64,000 bases of DNA from G963665085 sp963665085 (GTDB lineage: Bacteria > Bacteroidota > Bacteroidia > Bacteroidales > JAAAOM01). The stretch is taken from contig CAXXXS010000001.1 in NCBI GenBank assembly GCA_963665085.2, forward strand, positions 4,216,001 to 4,280,000, written 5' to 3'. Position numbers and translations under genes: made by a program. The notes below the pieces were generated by a model. It saw nothing but the letters and a program-made list of their open reading frames with translations. It was not told the origin of the DNA and ran no database searches. This document shows positions 7,861 to 16,786 of the stretch, piece by piece (positions within the stretch are counted from its first letter, which is position 1; every line of letters starts with the position of its first letter).

Positions 7861-9159
7861 TTAAAGAATTCCTGTTTCTCTCAATAAATTAAAATATTGA
7901 TACACCACATCCAATTTGGCATTGATTACCTGTAACTCGGCATTCAGTTTCATATTACTGGCATCAAGCATTTCAGTTATCAATACCAAGTCGTTTTGAT
8001 AACGATTATTGATAACCGAATAATTTTGTGATGCTAACTCAAAACTCTTTTGATAGGTTGCTAATTTTTCAAAAGATTCAGAATACTTGACATAAGCTGT
8101 GTGAACAGCCGTTTTTGTTTGTTCAATTTCGGCATCATAAGCAAGATTTGCCGTTGTTAGAGCAGTTTCGGCAATTTCTATATTCTTTTTGCTTTTCCAA
8201 AGCGAGCCTAGATTATAATTGACACCAACGCCCACATACCAATAATTTAAATTTTTGTTAATGGTTGGCACTTCAACAAGAATAGGTCCGCTTAAATAGT
8301 CGGAACCTATCAACGCAACCGAAGGCAATCGGTCTGACTTTGCGAGTGTAATGTCTTTTTCGGCAATGGTTTTGTTCAGTTTCTGAATTTTTATTTCACT
8401 GCGGTTGTCAATGGCCTGGTCGTAAAAATTATTATTCAGGATCGGTTGCATTCCCAACTGTTGTACCGAAGAATCCGGAATAATCACAGTTTCGTCGGGC
8501 AAACCAAGCGTAATGGTTAAGTGCTGATTGATAATGCTGATATTGTTTTCAACTTCAATTAAGGCAAGTTTTAGGTTTTGACGCATTAATTCGTAACGGG
8601 TCAGGTCATTATCCAACGCCATTCCGGCATCTAACTTGGCTTTTACCTGACGAATAACTTCGTTGATTTGCTCAGTATTGTTTTCGAAAACTATTTTCTG
8701 ATTGTACAATTTATATAGGTTGAGATAATTGCTCGCTACCAAGAACCGAATGTCGATGCGATTTCTTTCGTACGATAGTTTTGCCACTTCAGCTTCGAGT
8801 TCAGATTTCTGGATACTATTTTTTATTGCTCCTCCAGCAAAAACCACATACGATGCCTGCAATGCAAAATCGTTCCCGAATTCGGGAAGGTCGCTCGTGT
8901 TTTTATTGGAAAAATTCCTGTCCCAGATGGTTGCATTACAGAAGTATTTGGCTGCTAAACTTATATCGACCGATGGCAATTGTGCATTTTTCGCAGCATC
9001 AACCGTCGATTCTTTGATTGCAATAGCCGATTCTGACAATTTTAAATGTGTACTGTTTCGTTCGGCCATTGCAAAAACCGAATCTAATGGAATAATTGTC
9101 TGTGCAAAGCAGCTTGCACCATACAACAAAATGGTAAAACCGCATAAGAGTTTCTTCAT
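7861..9159 (-). CDS. TolC-family outer membrane efflux protein
   Basis: A signal peptide (MKKLLCGFTILLYGASCFAQ) precedes 410 residues with the internal duplication and long helices of outer-membrane efflux factors. Examples are LDSVFAMAERNSTHLKLSESAIA, the conserved DNDLTRYELMRQNLKLALIEVENN helix, and the second copy around YVGVGVNYNLGSLWKSKKNIEIAE. TolC-type trimers form the exit duct of tripartite pumps. It is the promoter-proximal gene of the efflux operon and is transcribed away from the AraC regulator at 9306, which is the usual arrangement for a locally controlled pump. Confidence 0.92.
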   Translation of the reverse strand: MKKLLCGFTILLYGASCFAQTIIPLDSVFAMAERNSTHLKLSESAIAIKESTVDAAKNAQLPSVDISLAAKYFCNATIWDRNFSNKNTSDLPEFGNDFALQASYVVFAGGAIKNSIQKSELEAEVAKLSYERNRIDIRFLVASNYLNLYKLYNQKIVFENNTEQINEVIRQVKAKLDAGMALDNDLTRYELMRQNLKLALIEVENNISIINQHLTITLGLPDETVIIPDSSVQQLGMQPILNNNFYDQAIDNRSEIKIQKLNKTIAEKDITLAKSDRLPSVALIGSDYLSGPILVEVPTINKNLNYWYVGVGVNYNLGSLWKSKKNIEIAETALTTANLAYDAEIEQTKTAVHTAYVKYSESFEKLATYQKSFELASQNYSVINNRYQNDLVLITEMLDASNMKLNAELQVINAKLDVVYQYFNLLRETGIL

Positions 9160-9203
9160 ATTTTATTGATTAAATTTCGGGTGTAAAATTCTACAATAAA
9201 ATC

Positions 9204-9259
9204 AATGTTGTTGTTTTGATAACTTCTTCAACATTTGTGAATATTTCCACTACAACATT
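9204..9259. promoter_or_regulatory. Candidate operator between efflux operon and AraC regulator
   Basis: In the 146-base divergent interval, AATGTTGT (9204-9211) and its reverse complement ACAACATT (9252-9259) form an inverted pair about 40 bases apart. A further CAACATT lies between them. Paired half-sites are typical of AraC-family regulation, but no binding consensus is known for this regulator. A short palindrome, ACAAATTTGT, lies nearer the AraC gene. Confidence 0.3.
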
Positions 9260-9305
9260 ATTTATATAAACAAATTTGTAGTTTTACTTGCGAAAAAAGA
9301 ACTAT

Positions 9306-10154
9306 ATGCCGATAGTAAACAACATATTCTCGCATTCAGAATTGGAAGATAGCGATATTTTTATCTCTCTAAATTGCAATACATTACCTCTAAGCCATAG
9401 CCTTACAAAAACCGGACGATGTATTGTATGCTATTGTTTGTCGGGAAATGCAGATATTGAGGTTAACCTGACCAAGCATATATTTGTAAAATCGGAAATC
9501 ATTATGCTTTTCCCAAATCAAATTGTACAACAAAAAAAAGTCAGCGACGATTTTTCGGTAATGTATTTTTCCATTTCTTCGGCCATATTGCAAGAAGTTA
9601 CGTTTAGGTTTCCGCCATCGTTTATCAATTTTTTGCAATATCATTTTTATTACCGTGTAAGCGAAGATATGATTCGGGAAGAACAAATACGTTTTTCCGA
9701 TATTCATAAGAAATTTAACGACACCAAAAGCTTTTGCAGACGTGAATTGTTAATGAATCTTTTGCGTATTTATTTTCTGGAAATGTACGATAGAATACGA
9801 AAGGATGATTTAATGCATACATCATTCAGTTATGACCGTAAAACAGAGCTTTACGAAGAATTTACCAATTTGGTGATACGAAATTACAAAACCAATCGTG
9901 AGGTAAGATTTTATGCTGGACAGCTTTGCATTTCGCCTAAATATTTAACAGGAATAACATCAGCTATTAGTGGTTATAGTGCCAAACAATGGATTGACGA
10001 TTATGTAATATTGGAATTGAAAGTACGATTAAAATCTTCTGGCGATAGTTTACAAAAAATTGCCGATGAATTTTATTTTTCAGACTTGGCGTATATGTCC
10101 AATTATTTTAAATCCAAAACAGGTATATCGCCAAGTGAGTTTCGGAATGGGTAA
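9306..10154 (+). CDS. AraC-family transcriptional regulator of the efflux operon
   Basis: The preferred start is the ATG at 9306, giving 282 residues; an upstream TTG at 9288 also opens the frame. The N-terminal ~180 residues look like a cupin-type sensor (CIVCYCLSGNADIEV, SEIIMLFPNQ). The C-terminal ~95 residues contain the two AraC helix-turn-helix units: FYAGQLCISPKYLTGITSAI and LQKIADEFYFSDLAYMSNYF, ending KTGISPSEFRNG. Its divergent position 147 bases from the TolC start implies control of the pump, probably in response to an exported compound. The ligand cannot be read from sequence. Confidence 0.9.
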   Translation: MPIVNNIFSHSELEDSDIFISLNCNTLPLSHSLTKTGRCIVCYCLSGNADIEVNLTKHIFVKSEIIMLFPNQIVQQKKVSDDFSVMYFSISSAILQEVTFRFPPSFINFLQYHFYYRVSEDMIREEQIRFSDIHKKFNDTKSFCRRELLMNLLRIYFLEMYDRIRKDDLMHTSFSYDRKTELYEEFTNLVIRNYKTNREVRFYAGQLCISPKYLTGITSAISGYSAKQWIDDYVILELKVRLKSSGDSLQKIADEFYFSDLAYMSNYFKSKTGISPSEFRNG

Positions 10155-10221
10155 ATCCGCCCTATTTGTAAAACATTTACGCAAACCGCTACTGCTCATA
10201 CAATTTGCCGTATCCTCAACA

Positions 10222-10255
10222 TAAAAAAAGGCACAAACATAAATGCCTGTGCCTT
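10222..10255 (-). terminator. Hairpin terminator for the HU-related gene
   Basis: AAGGCACA (10228-10235) pairs perfectly with TGTGCCTT (10248-10255). On the minus strand the hairpin is followed by a run of seven Ts. It lies 29 bases past the HU-related stop and can also act on the AraC transcript from the other side. Confidence 0.7.
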
Positions 10256-10284
10256 AAAACCACATTAATTATAAGTAAACGTAA

Positions 10285-10659
10285 TCAAACTTTTTTATAC
10301 GTTACATCCTTCATTACTTTTTTAACCTTGGTACTTGGTTGGTAAGAGATTTTATTGCTCTTAATCAAATCCTTGCTGAACTCTTCTTCAGTATCAGTGC
10401 CATTGCTGCTGATGTTTACCATCAGACGGCCAAAATCACCCAGTTCTACCGTAGCCCCAGTGGAAAGATATTCCGGTAATACATGTGTTAATGCAAGCAA
10501 AACCGATTCAGTATCAAGCTCATTAACGGGTGAAATCTCAGCGATACGTTTTGCAAGGGTTGATAGTGTAACATTGTTTGGTCTTACAATGGTTGCATAA
10601 AACTTTTCCGGTTCTGTAGGTCTGCCCGGCATTTTCTTAGAAATAATTTTAAAATCCAT
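10285..10659 (-). CDS. HU-related histone-like DNA-binding protein
   Basis: The 124-residue protein belongs to the Bacteroidota HU-related group (DNABII superfamily, HU-HIG type). It has KFYATIVRPNNVTLSTLAKRIAEISP, SVLLALTHVLPEYLSTGATVELGDFGRLMV and a variable tail. The conserved GDFGR..V strand and the helix before it are characteristic; the beta-arm that would insert into DNA is shorter than in classical HU. Such proteins bend or coat DNA and are present in many copies per genome. A terminator follows it and a block of inverted repeats lies about 160 bases upstream. Confidence 0.88.
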   Translation of the reverse strand: MDFKIISKKMPGRPTEPEKFYATIVRPNNVTLSTLAKRIAEISPVNELDTESVLLALTHVLPEYLSTGATVELGDFGRLMVNISSNGTDTEEEFSKDLIKSNKISYQPSTKVKKVMKDVTYKKV

Positions 10660-10814
10660 GGTTTAATTTTTAATTAATATTTAAAATATCTGTTATTTAC
10701 TTGCGCTTAAAAGTCATGTAAAATAACAGCAATAATAAAATAACTCTTGAGCAATAATTATATTGTGTATAAGGAAATTTTATTTTGCTTTTATGCAAAA
10801 AATAAAATACCCAT

Positions 10815-10936
10815 GCGTGTTTCTAAAATCGGACACGTCCATTTTTGAAAATGCACATGACGATTTTCAAAAATGCTGCTGAGGGTTTTTAAAAATGCAC
10901 GTGTCCATTTTTGAAAACGGTGCTGTCGGTTTTTTT
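10815..10936. repeat. Cluster of CATTTTTGAAAA repeats in both orientations
   Basis: Within about 120 bases the core CATTTTTGAAAA occurs in direct orientation at 10840-10851 and 10906-10917. It is inverted at about 10864-10875, and a variant inverted copy (TTTTTAAAAATG) lies near 10886-10897. The half-sites GACACGT and ACGTGTC also flank the inner part as an inverted pair. The 630-base gap between the HU-related gene and 11290 contains no other gene I can support. The block could be an operator array, a structured RNA or a small repeat element. Confidence 0.6.
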
Positions 10937-11289
10937 AGCCCCTTTTTAATCGTTAAGAATTCTATACGATTTATCGTATTAGTATCGCAAGGATTCTATA
11001 ATTCAAGCGCGTTACATACATTTTGGAGCTGATATTCTATTATAAGATGGATATAAATAGTATGCTTTTGTGTATTACTTTCTCCGTTATGTGCTAGTTA
11101 ATGAGCTGTTGATTTTATAAGTTTACACATAACTAATTAAAACAATTTTTATAACCCTAAATATATCCGGATGAAAAAAGCAGAAAACTTTCCTTTTGTG
11201 ACTCGATGTGGTATATATAAGGAATGTTTTATTCTTATCTAAAGAAGTTGTAAGCAAGCCTAATAAACATTCAACTAAAAGATAAAATC

Positions 11290-12192
11290 ATGAAAAAACA
11301 AATAATATTTTTTTGCACTCTTTTAACACAATTAAATGTTTTTGCAGAACCCCAAAGACCCATAATACTAAAAGATACTATTGTAATATTTGATACTGTC
11401 GTAGTAATTAAGCATATTCCAGATGATAAAACTGTTGGGATATATCAAGAAATATTAGAAAAAACTAATCAACAATTGAATCTATGGTGGAATCCGTATG
11501 TTCTGATAATTAGCATATTGTCTGTCTTTTTTACCGTAATGGCCATAATTGCAGCAATAATTATTTTCAGACAAGGGAAGGAATCCAAGAGACTTATAGA
11601 GGACTCTATGATTAAACATAAAACAGCCTTAGATAATTTGATTAAAGAAAAACAGAATCAATTTAAGATTTATGAGTCCAGTGTTAATAATCTAATATTG
11701 GAGTTTACAGAAAAATTAAAATCTGCTGGAGAGGATCAAAAACAGCAATTAACTGAAATAATTTCAAAATTAGAAATTCAGAAACATTCTATTGATATAC
11801 ATATTAATTCATACAAACACTCAGGATGGAGACAGCAAGATATTCCTGTAACAGCGATCATCGATAATCAAACAAACTTTTTTGCAAAGATTTATTTAAA
11901 TGACCTAAAACAAGAATTTGTAATTTACATAAGAATTTTAGCGAGTGATAATAAAAATTATTGGATTGGATTTGCTGGTAATATTCAAAACACTAATTCA
12001 AAATCTACTAATGAATTTACTAGGCATCAATTATATAATTCAAACGAAATTACAATACAAGAAAATATTATGTCAGCTTTTAATCTAGGATTTGAAAATA
12101 ATAGAATTTTTGCAAAGGAAGTGAATTGTGTTCGGTTGAGAGGTAGTAACACAAATAAAAATGAGATAACTTTTGAATTTAAAATATATTAG
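11290..12192 (+). CDS. Membrane-anchored coiled-coil protein of unknown function
   Basis: I do not recognise this 300-residue protein. It has a signal peptide ending near FAEPQ, a ~35-residue extracytoplasmic segment, and one strong membrane helix (VLIISILSVFFTVMAIIAAIIIF, residues ~72-94). A predicted coiled coil follows at ~97-175, rich in K, E and Q. The C-terminal ~120 residues look globular and beta-rich (AIIDNQTNFFAKIYLNDLKQEF, YWIGFAGNIQ). It has low GC content and no operon partner. It lies in an accessory stretch, just before a palindromic element of the kind that flanks mobile cassettes, so it may itself be horizontally acquired. Confidence 0.6.
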   Translation: MKKQIIFFCTLLTQLNVFAEPQRPIILKDTIVIFDTVVVIKHIPDDKTVGIYQEILEKTNQQLNLWWNPYVLIISILSVFFTVMAIIAAIIIFRQGKESKRLIEDSMIKHKTALDNLIKEKQNQFKIYESSVNNLILEFTEKLKSAGEDQKQQLTEIISKLEIQKHSIDIHINSYKHSGWRQQDIPVTAIIDNQTNFFAKIYLNDLKQEFVIYIRILASDNKNYWIGFAGNIQNTNSKSTNEFTRHQLYNSNEITIQENIMSAFNLGFENNRIFAKEVNCVRLRGSNTNKNEITFEFKIY

Positions 12193-12200
12193 TAACAAAG

Positions 12201-12300
12201 GTCAGCTTGCAACCCCAGCTCCAGCGCGTTTATAACGCGTTGCAAACACGCTGGAGCTGGTTAGCAGCACGACATTATATTCGCAAATGCGTTAGCTGAC
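12201..12300. repeat. Palindromic cassette-boundary-like element, copy 1
   Basis: An outer inverted pair, GTCAGCT (12201-12207) and AGCTGAC (12294-12300), encloses a 46-base hairpin at 12215-12260. The arms of the hairpin are CCAGCTCCAGCG and CGCTGGAGCTGG. Inside lies a second possible fold, CGCGTT-TAT-AACGCG. A second copy of the 46-base hairpin, differing at only three positions, occurs at 12920-12965. The organisation resembles an integron attC site, but no core sites can be identified with confidence. Confidence 0.6.
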
Positions 12301-12377
12301 ATGCAACTACGTCACGGTACAGTTGAAATGATAATGAATAAAGTAAACGAATATCGAAAATTATAATGGTATAAGAT

Positions 12378-12919
12378 ATGTTTATAGAAAATAAATATTG
12401 GAAACAAATACAAGATTTCTTACCTGAACATAATCATGTTTCAGAAGATTACAAACCTTAAGAGAAATGGATTAGTCACAATGGAATAGACATTCGATAT
12501 GACGAGTATAATCCAATGAAGAGTTCAGAAATATCAATCCTAGCTCTTCACGGAGTTGGAGGAAATGGAAGATTGTTATCCTTTATTGCTGTACCACTTG
12601 TAAAAGCTGGATTTAATGTTATTTGTCCTGACCTTCCCGGATATGGTTATACAAAGATAGATTCATGTTTTGATTACTCTACATGGATTGAAGTGGGGAC
12701 ATTTATGGCAAAAGAGGAATTAAAAAAGGGGAGAAAGTTATTTGTATTTGGTTTAAGTGCAGGAGGAATGCTCGCATATAATGTGACTTGTAATATAGGT
12801 CAAGCGGAAGGTTTAATTATTACAAACATATTGGATAATAGATATCAAATAGTACGGGACTATTCAGCAAAAAACAAATTTCATTCAAGGATTGGGATTA
12901 GATTTCTTAAAATCCTACC
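12378..12919 (+). pseudogene. Alpha/beta hydrolase, broken at both ends
   Basis: A frame from the ATG at 12378 (MFIENKYWKQIQDFLPEHN) is stopped by TAA at 12459-12461. It then continues in the same frame as ISHNGIDIRYDEYNP and the hydrolase core: ISILALHGVGGNGRLLSF, CPDLPGYGYT and the nucleophile elbow FGLSAGGML. The intact remainder is open from the ATG at 12516 to a stop at 13031. The last ~37 codons, however, run through the 46-base hairpin repeat and its flank, so the family's C-terminal half with the catalytic Asp/His is missing. A normal member has about 280-300 residues. An in-frame nonsense codon and a 3' replacement together mark it as a pseudogene. Confidence 0.75.
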
Positions 12920-12965
12920 CCAGTTCCAGCGCGTTTATAACGCGTTGCAAACGTGCTGGAGCTGG
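12920..12965. repeat. Palindromic 46-base hairpin, copy 2
   Basis: The same 46-base hairpin as at 12215-12260, with 43 of 46 bases identical (CCAGTTCCAGC arm, TGCTGGAGCTGG arm, CGCGTTTATAACGCG centre). It lies exactly where the hydrolase reading frame loses family similarity. The two copies are 705 bases apart in the same orientation, bounding the hydrolase remnant. Confidence 0.7.
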
Positions 12966-13056
12966 GCGTTTCAAAGTCCCATGCTCCACATAGCCAAACC
13001 ATTGCAAATGCAAAGCAACCAATCTGCATAAAAAAACATCTGTAGAAAAAAAAGTT

Positions 13057-13809
13057 ATGAAAGAAAAAATATTTATTTGGATGAGTCTAATAATTATCGG
13101 ATTTCTGTCCTGTGAAAAATCTAAGGATATAAACATTGATTCGATAGTTGATACAAAATGGAAATTAACTCAAATAGTTGATAATACAGGAGTGATTTCG
13201 AATTTTCCTTCTGAAATTGATGATTTTGAGATAATTTTCAGGAAAAACGGAAAAATTGATTTAACTAATTTATGTAATTATTCATTTGGAAATTATTCTT
13301 TAATTGATAATGACTCGGTAACAATATTTGATTTAGGACAAGGAACTGAAAAGTATTGTTTACCCGATTTATCTATGGATTGGGAAACAACTTTTATTAA
13401 TAATTTAGTCGATGCCGAAACTTATTTGCTTGCAGATAATGAATTAACAATCAATTGTCAAGATTATAATTTAGTTTTTGACTTTGTGGCTACGTATGAT
13501 TCAAATAAAGGAAAAGTATTGTTTTGTACTAATGCTCACATGATGGATTGTATATTTTCAATTGATATATCAGTTGACGGAGAAAAAATAGGAACATTAG
13601 ATGCAGGTTCGAGCTACTCTGACAATGATTGTTCTTGCGAGAATTCAGCAGGGATAGGATTATTAATTTTATTGGACAAGGGAAATTATGAATATTCAGC
13701 TCAAGAGACTGAATGTAGTGCAACAAATATTACAAATTCATGGACAGGAGATTTATCCGTTGTTGGTGATTCATGTACCGTGATTTTTCTTGATATAACA
13801 AAAGAATAA
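13057..13809 (+). CDS. META-domain-like lipoprotein
   Basis: The 250-residue protein has a lipoprotein signal with lipobox FLSC (Cys19). The next ~125 residues have the pattern of META or lipocalin-like domains: DTKWKLTQIVDNTG, FEIIFRKNGKIDLTNLCNY, FGNYSLIDNDSVTI and LLADNELTINC. The C-terminal third (CTNAHMMDCIFSIDISVDGEKIG) is cysteine-rich and beta-like, with six Cys that could form disulfides. Such lipoproteins are often heat- or stress-linked, but no specific role is evident. It follows the second palindromic repeat and precedes the beta-lactamase by 75 bases, inside the cassette-like stretch. Confidence 0.6.
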   Translation: MKEKIFIWMSLIIIGFLSCEKSKDINIDSIVDTKWKLTQIVDNTGVISNFPSEIDDFEIIFRKNGKIDLTNLCNYSFGNYSLIDNDSVTIFDLGQGTEKYCLPDLSMDWETTFINNLVDAETYLLADNELTINCQDYNLVFDFVATYDSNKGKVLFCTNAHMMDCIFSIDISVDGEKIGTLDAGSSYSDNDCSCENSAGIGLLILLDKGNYEYSAQETECSATNITNSWTGDLSVVGDSCTVIFLDITKE

Positions 13810-13884
13810 AAAGTGCTTGCTACAACATGGAATCATACAATAAAAAGTAGTATTTAAAAAGGACGCCGACAAAAACATAACATC

Positions 13885-14676
13885 ATGAAAAATGGATTTT
13901 TAATTTTAACATTCGCATTTATATTTCAAGTTGGATTTTCGCAGAAGATCATTGAAAAAGATTTCAAAAAGTATTTTGATAAATATGAGTTAAACGGATG
14001 TTTTATGTTGTACAGTCAGATTGATGACGAATATATAAGGTACAACCAAAATCTATGTGATAAAGGATATCTGCCTGCTTCAACATTTAAAATTCCAAAT
14101 TCGGTAATTGCTCTTGAAGAAAAAATAGTTGCTGATACCAATCAAATTATTAAATGGAATGGAATAGAATATCCACGGAAAGAATTGAATCAGGACCAAA
14201 CTTTAAAAACCGCCTTAAAATATTCTTGTGTATGGGTATATGTTGATTTTGCAGAACAAATAGGGATTGATAAATATCAAAAATATGTGGAGACTTTTGA
14301 TTACGGCAATAAAAATTTAACTGGTCCGGAAACTTACTTTTGGCTAGAAGGAGATTTTAGAATAAGTGCAAACCAACAGGTTGATTTCTTAAATAAATTT
14401 TATAATTACAAATTAGGAGTATCAAAACAGTCGATAGACAAAGTAAAGGATATAATTGTTTTAGAACAAACTGATTCGTATACTTTGAGCGGTAAAACAG
14501 GCTCGGGAGTATTGGAGGATGACGAATATGTAATGTGGTTAGTTGGATATATTGAAAAAGACAATAATCCCTATTTTTATGCAATGAACTTTACAACTTT
14601 TGATTATGAAGAGAAAATTAAATTACGATATGAGATTACAAAAGAAATTTTGAGAGAATTAGAATTGATTGAATGA
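13885..14676 (+). CDS. Class D (OXA-type) beta-lactamase
   Basis: The 263-residue secreted protein (signal peptide to about Gln20) keeps every class D hallmark. These are the acylating Ser66 with Lys69 in STFK, the second motif Ser114-Cys-Val116, the YGN motif at 140-142, Trp153 in FWLEGDFRIS and KTG at 204-206. Class D enzymes hydrolyse penicillins and sometimes carbapenems through a carboxylated lysine. No truncation or missing catalytic residue is seen, so it should be active. It is not close to the well-known clinical OXA groups as far as I can judge. Its setting, between palindromic repeats and a broken hydrolase, suggests acquisition as a cassette. Confidence 0.9.
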   Translation: MKNGFLILTFAFIFQVGFSQKIIEKDFKKYFDKYELNGCFMLYSQIDDEYIRYNQNLCDKGYLPASTFKIPNSVIALEEKIVADTNQIIKWNGIEYPRKELNQDQTLKTALKYSCVWVYVDFAEQIGIDKYQKYVETFDYGNKNLTGPETYFWLEGDFRISANQQVDFLNKFYNYKLGVSKQSIDKVKDIIVLEQTDSYTLSGKTGSGVLEDDEYVMWLVGYIEKDNNPYFYAMNFTTFDYEEKIKLRYEITKEILRELELIE

Positions 14677-14784
14677 AAAAGCCTGCCATTAAAAACATGC
14701 AAGTTTGATACGCTTTATAGCTGAAAACGTTTAAAAATATTACAAATATTTCTTTTATAATTTAGTAGTTTAATTTATTAATCA

Positions 14785-15393
14785 ATGAATGAATTAACCA
14801 CTTCAGATACTCAGCTTTTATATGATTTTTTTGCCTTGTCGGCTTCTGTCTCCGATAGTTTATTTGAAGAAATTTGTAAATACATTACCAAAAGAATATA
14901 CCCTAAAGGAAGCGCTATATTAAAGGCAGGTGAAGTAGAAACGAAGAATAACTTGGTAATTAAAGGCGTTGTATTGCAATATGTTTATAATGAAGATGTG
15001 CCCATTACCATAAATATTACTCCCCGGGGATTGGTATTCAATAGCCTTAAAAGTTACCTCGACGGATCGCCATCAACAGAAATACATGAAGCAATTACAG
15101 ATGTTGAAATCCTTACTTTTGAAAAGAAAGATTTAGAAATGTTGGCGATAAAACATCCTGAATTCAGTTATCTGATGTTTAAAGTATACGAAAATATTCT
15201 ACTCGATCGCGAAAACAGGATGTTTCTGCTTCAATACCGTAATCCTTCAAAAAGGTATACGCTTTTTCACGAAACAATGGAGAGGGCAAACTGGATACTT
15301 GAAGATACTCCCGATAAATACATTGCCAGTTATTTAAACATGACACCCCAGCAATACAGTAAGGAAAAGAAAAAACATTTTAAGCAGCAGTAG
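14785..15393 (+). CDS. Crp/Fnr-family regulator with divergent HTH
   Basis: The 202-residue protein has the cyclic-nucleotide-binding fold of Bacteroidota Crp-like regulators: YPKGSAILKAGEVETKNNLVIKGVVLQYV, then the ITPRGLVFNSLKSYLDGSPS loop and VEILTFEKKDLEML. A long helix leads to a short C-terminal winged-helix remnant (YIASYLNMTPQQYSKEKKKHF). Glu/Arg residues of the cAMP pocket are not conserved, so the ligand is probably not cAMP. Such proteins often lie next to genes they regulate, but neither neighbour is an obvious target. The gene starts 108 bases after the beta-lactamase. Confidence 0.8.
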   Translation: MNELTTSDTQLLYDFFALSASVSDSLFEEICKYITKRIYPKGSAILKAGEVETKNNLVIKGVVLQYVYNEDVPITINITPRGLVFNSLKSYLDGSPSTEIHEAITDVEILTFEKKDLEMLAIKHPEFSYLMFKVYENILLDRENRMFLLQYRNPSKRYTLFHETMERANWILEDTPDKYIASYLNMTPQQYSKEKKKHFKQQ

Positions 15394-15500
15394 TAGAAAT
15401 CATTATAACAGCACTACTCAAATACGAATAAGTTATCCTGGGGCAACTTTAGATTGAAAATTTGATGTTTGTTTTGCGTCATATTTTATAAACATGAGGT

Positions 15501-15956
15501 ATGACTAAACGTTTTCTATTTTTCTGTATTTGTATTCTTAATTACACATTTGCGTATAACCAAACATCAAACCATTTCAAACAAGACACAACCGATTCTG
15601 AAACAGTAATGTTCAGGCTAGACAGTGTAATCGATTATCTATATAATCCGACAACGCTAGCATGTGACCAGAAAAAATCGAAAAAAAGCTATTATTACAA
15701 TGATGCCTTTTTAGATACAATGGTGTTAACTCATATATGGGATTTGGAGCTTAACCAATGGCGTCTTGTATTAAAAGAACTATCAAATTACAACAATCAG
15801 AACTTATTGCAAAGCCATGAGGAACATCTAATTTCAAAATCGGGTAATAAAGTGGAATATCGTTATAATAGCAGTGGAAAAACACATTCCATTACTGAAA
15901 GTAAGTGGTTATTTAGCGAAGAACAATGGCACCTGACTTGTACCCTTGGGAATTAG
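15501..15956 (+). pseudogene. T9SS-exported repeat protein, 5' part (interrupted by IS)
   Basis: A signal peptide (MTKRFLFFCICILNYTFAYNQ) begins a secreted protein with Tyr/Asn/Trp-rich repeats (YYYNDAFLDTMVLTHIWDLELNQW and similar). At 15931 the coding sequence runs into an IS1634-family element; the last eight codons before the stop are IS end. The rest of the gene is at 17533-18594. Removing the IS and one copy of the 158-base direct repeat restores a single frame of 444 residues. In this state the fragment lacks its C-terminal sorting domain and should not be secreted to the surface. Confidence 0.8.
15774..15931. repeat. 158-bp direct repeat flanking the IS, left copy
   Basis: Bases 15774-15931 are repeated, apparently without a mismatch, at 17533-17690. 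Both copies belong to the interrupted T9SS cargo gene and keep the same reading frame. The copies abut the two ends of the insertion sequence, so they are its target duplication. Confidence 0.9.
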
Positions 15957-16033
15957 TGCGGTTGTAAACAGCTGATTATCAGGTTTTGTGTTTTAAAAAA
16001 TGCTAAATTTACCGCACTAAGGTTTATTTTAGC

Positions 16034-16786
16034 ATGAAAATCAGGGTTGTTAAAACAGGCTCAAATGCAAAAGCTGTACAGGTAGTGCATTACCGGAATA
16101 ATAAAAGGGTCATTTTGCAGCATATTGGTTCTGCTCACACAGAGGGGGCATTAAGCGATTTATTGATTTTGGCAGAAGAATGGATCAAAGATTACTCCAA
16201 ACAATTGTCTATCTTCCCTGATGAAAACCCCAACAAGTTGTTGCATCTCAATCATTGCACATTTCTTGGAGTCAAATACCATTTTTTCCAAAAGCAGATC
16301 CGTTCAATTCAGGATAAAATTAAGTTAGATGAACTGCCTGCGTTATTAAATGATTTAGTAACAATAAGGATATTTGAGCCTGCATCGAAGCTCCGCTCAC
16401 TGGAATTGATGGAACAATTTTTCAGCCTCAGCCATAGCCGCAAAAATTATTACAAAATAGCCCCTAATTGTATCGGGCTAAAGAAAATTATTGAACAGAA
16501 GGTTGTTGATTTTGCAAAAGTTCATTACTCCTTTAATTTCGACATTTTGTTTTACGATGTAACAACATTGTATTTCGAGACTTTTGAAGAGGATGAGTTA
16601 CGCAAGAACGGTTTCTCAAAAGACAACAAATCCCAACAACCGCAAATACTCATAGCCCTGATGGTAAGTAAAGAAGGCTTCCCTGTTGCCTATGAGGTAT
16701 TTTCAGGCAATACTTTTGAAGGGCACACAATCATTCCTGTCATTAAAGATTTTATTGAAAGGAATAATGTAAAAGATTTACCGTAG
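16034..16786 (+). pseudogene. IS1634-family transposase, N-terminal part
   Basis: The first 250 residues match IS1634-type DDE transposases: MKIRVVKTGSNAKAVQVV, then ILFYDVTTLYFE with the first catalytic Asp, and FPVAYEVFSGNTFEGHTI. The frame then ends at TAG (16784-16786), where relatives continue with VVADAAM. The next frame supplies exactly that continuation starting at GTG 16786, so one base appears to be missing at CCG-TAG. Without correction the protein lacks its later catalytic residues. Confidence 0.85.

Noticed and set aside
9390..9707. Minus-strand frame inside the AraC gene
   Set aside because: The plus-strand AraC protein has clear helix-turn-helix motifs; the opposite frame has none.
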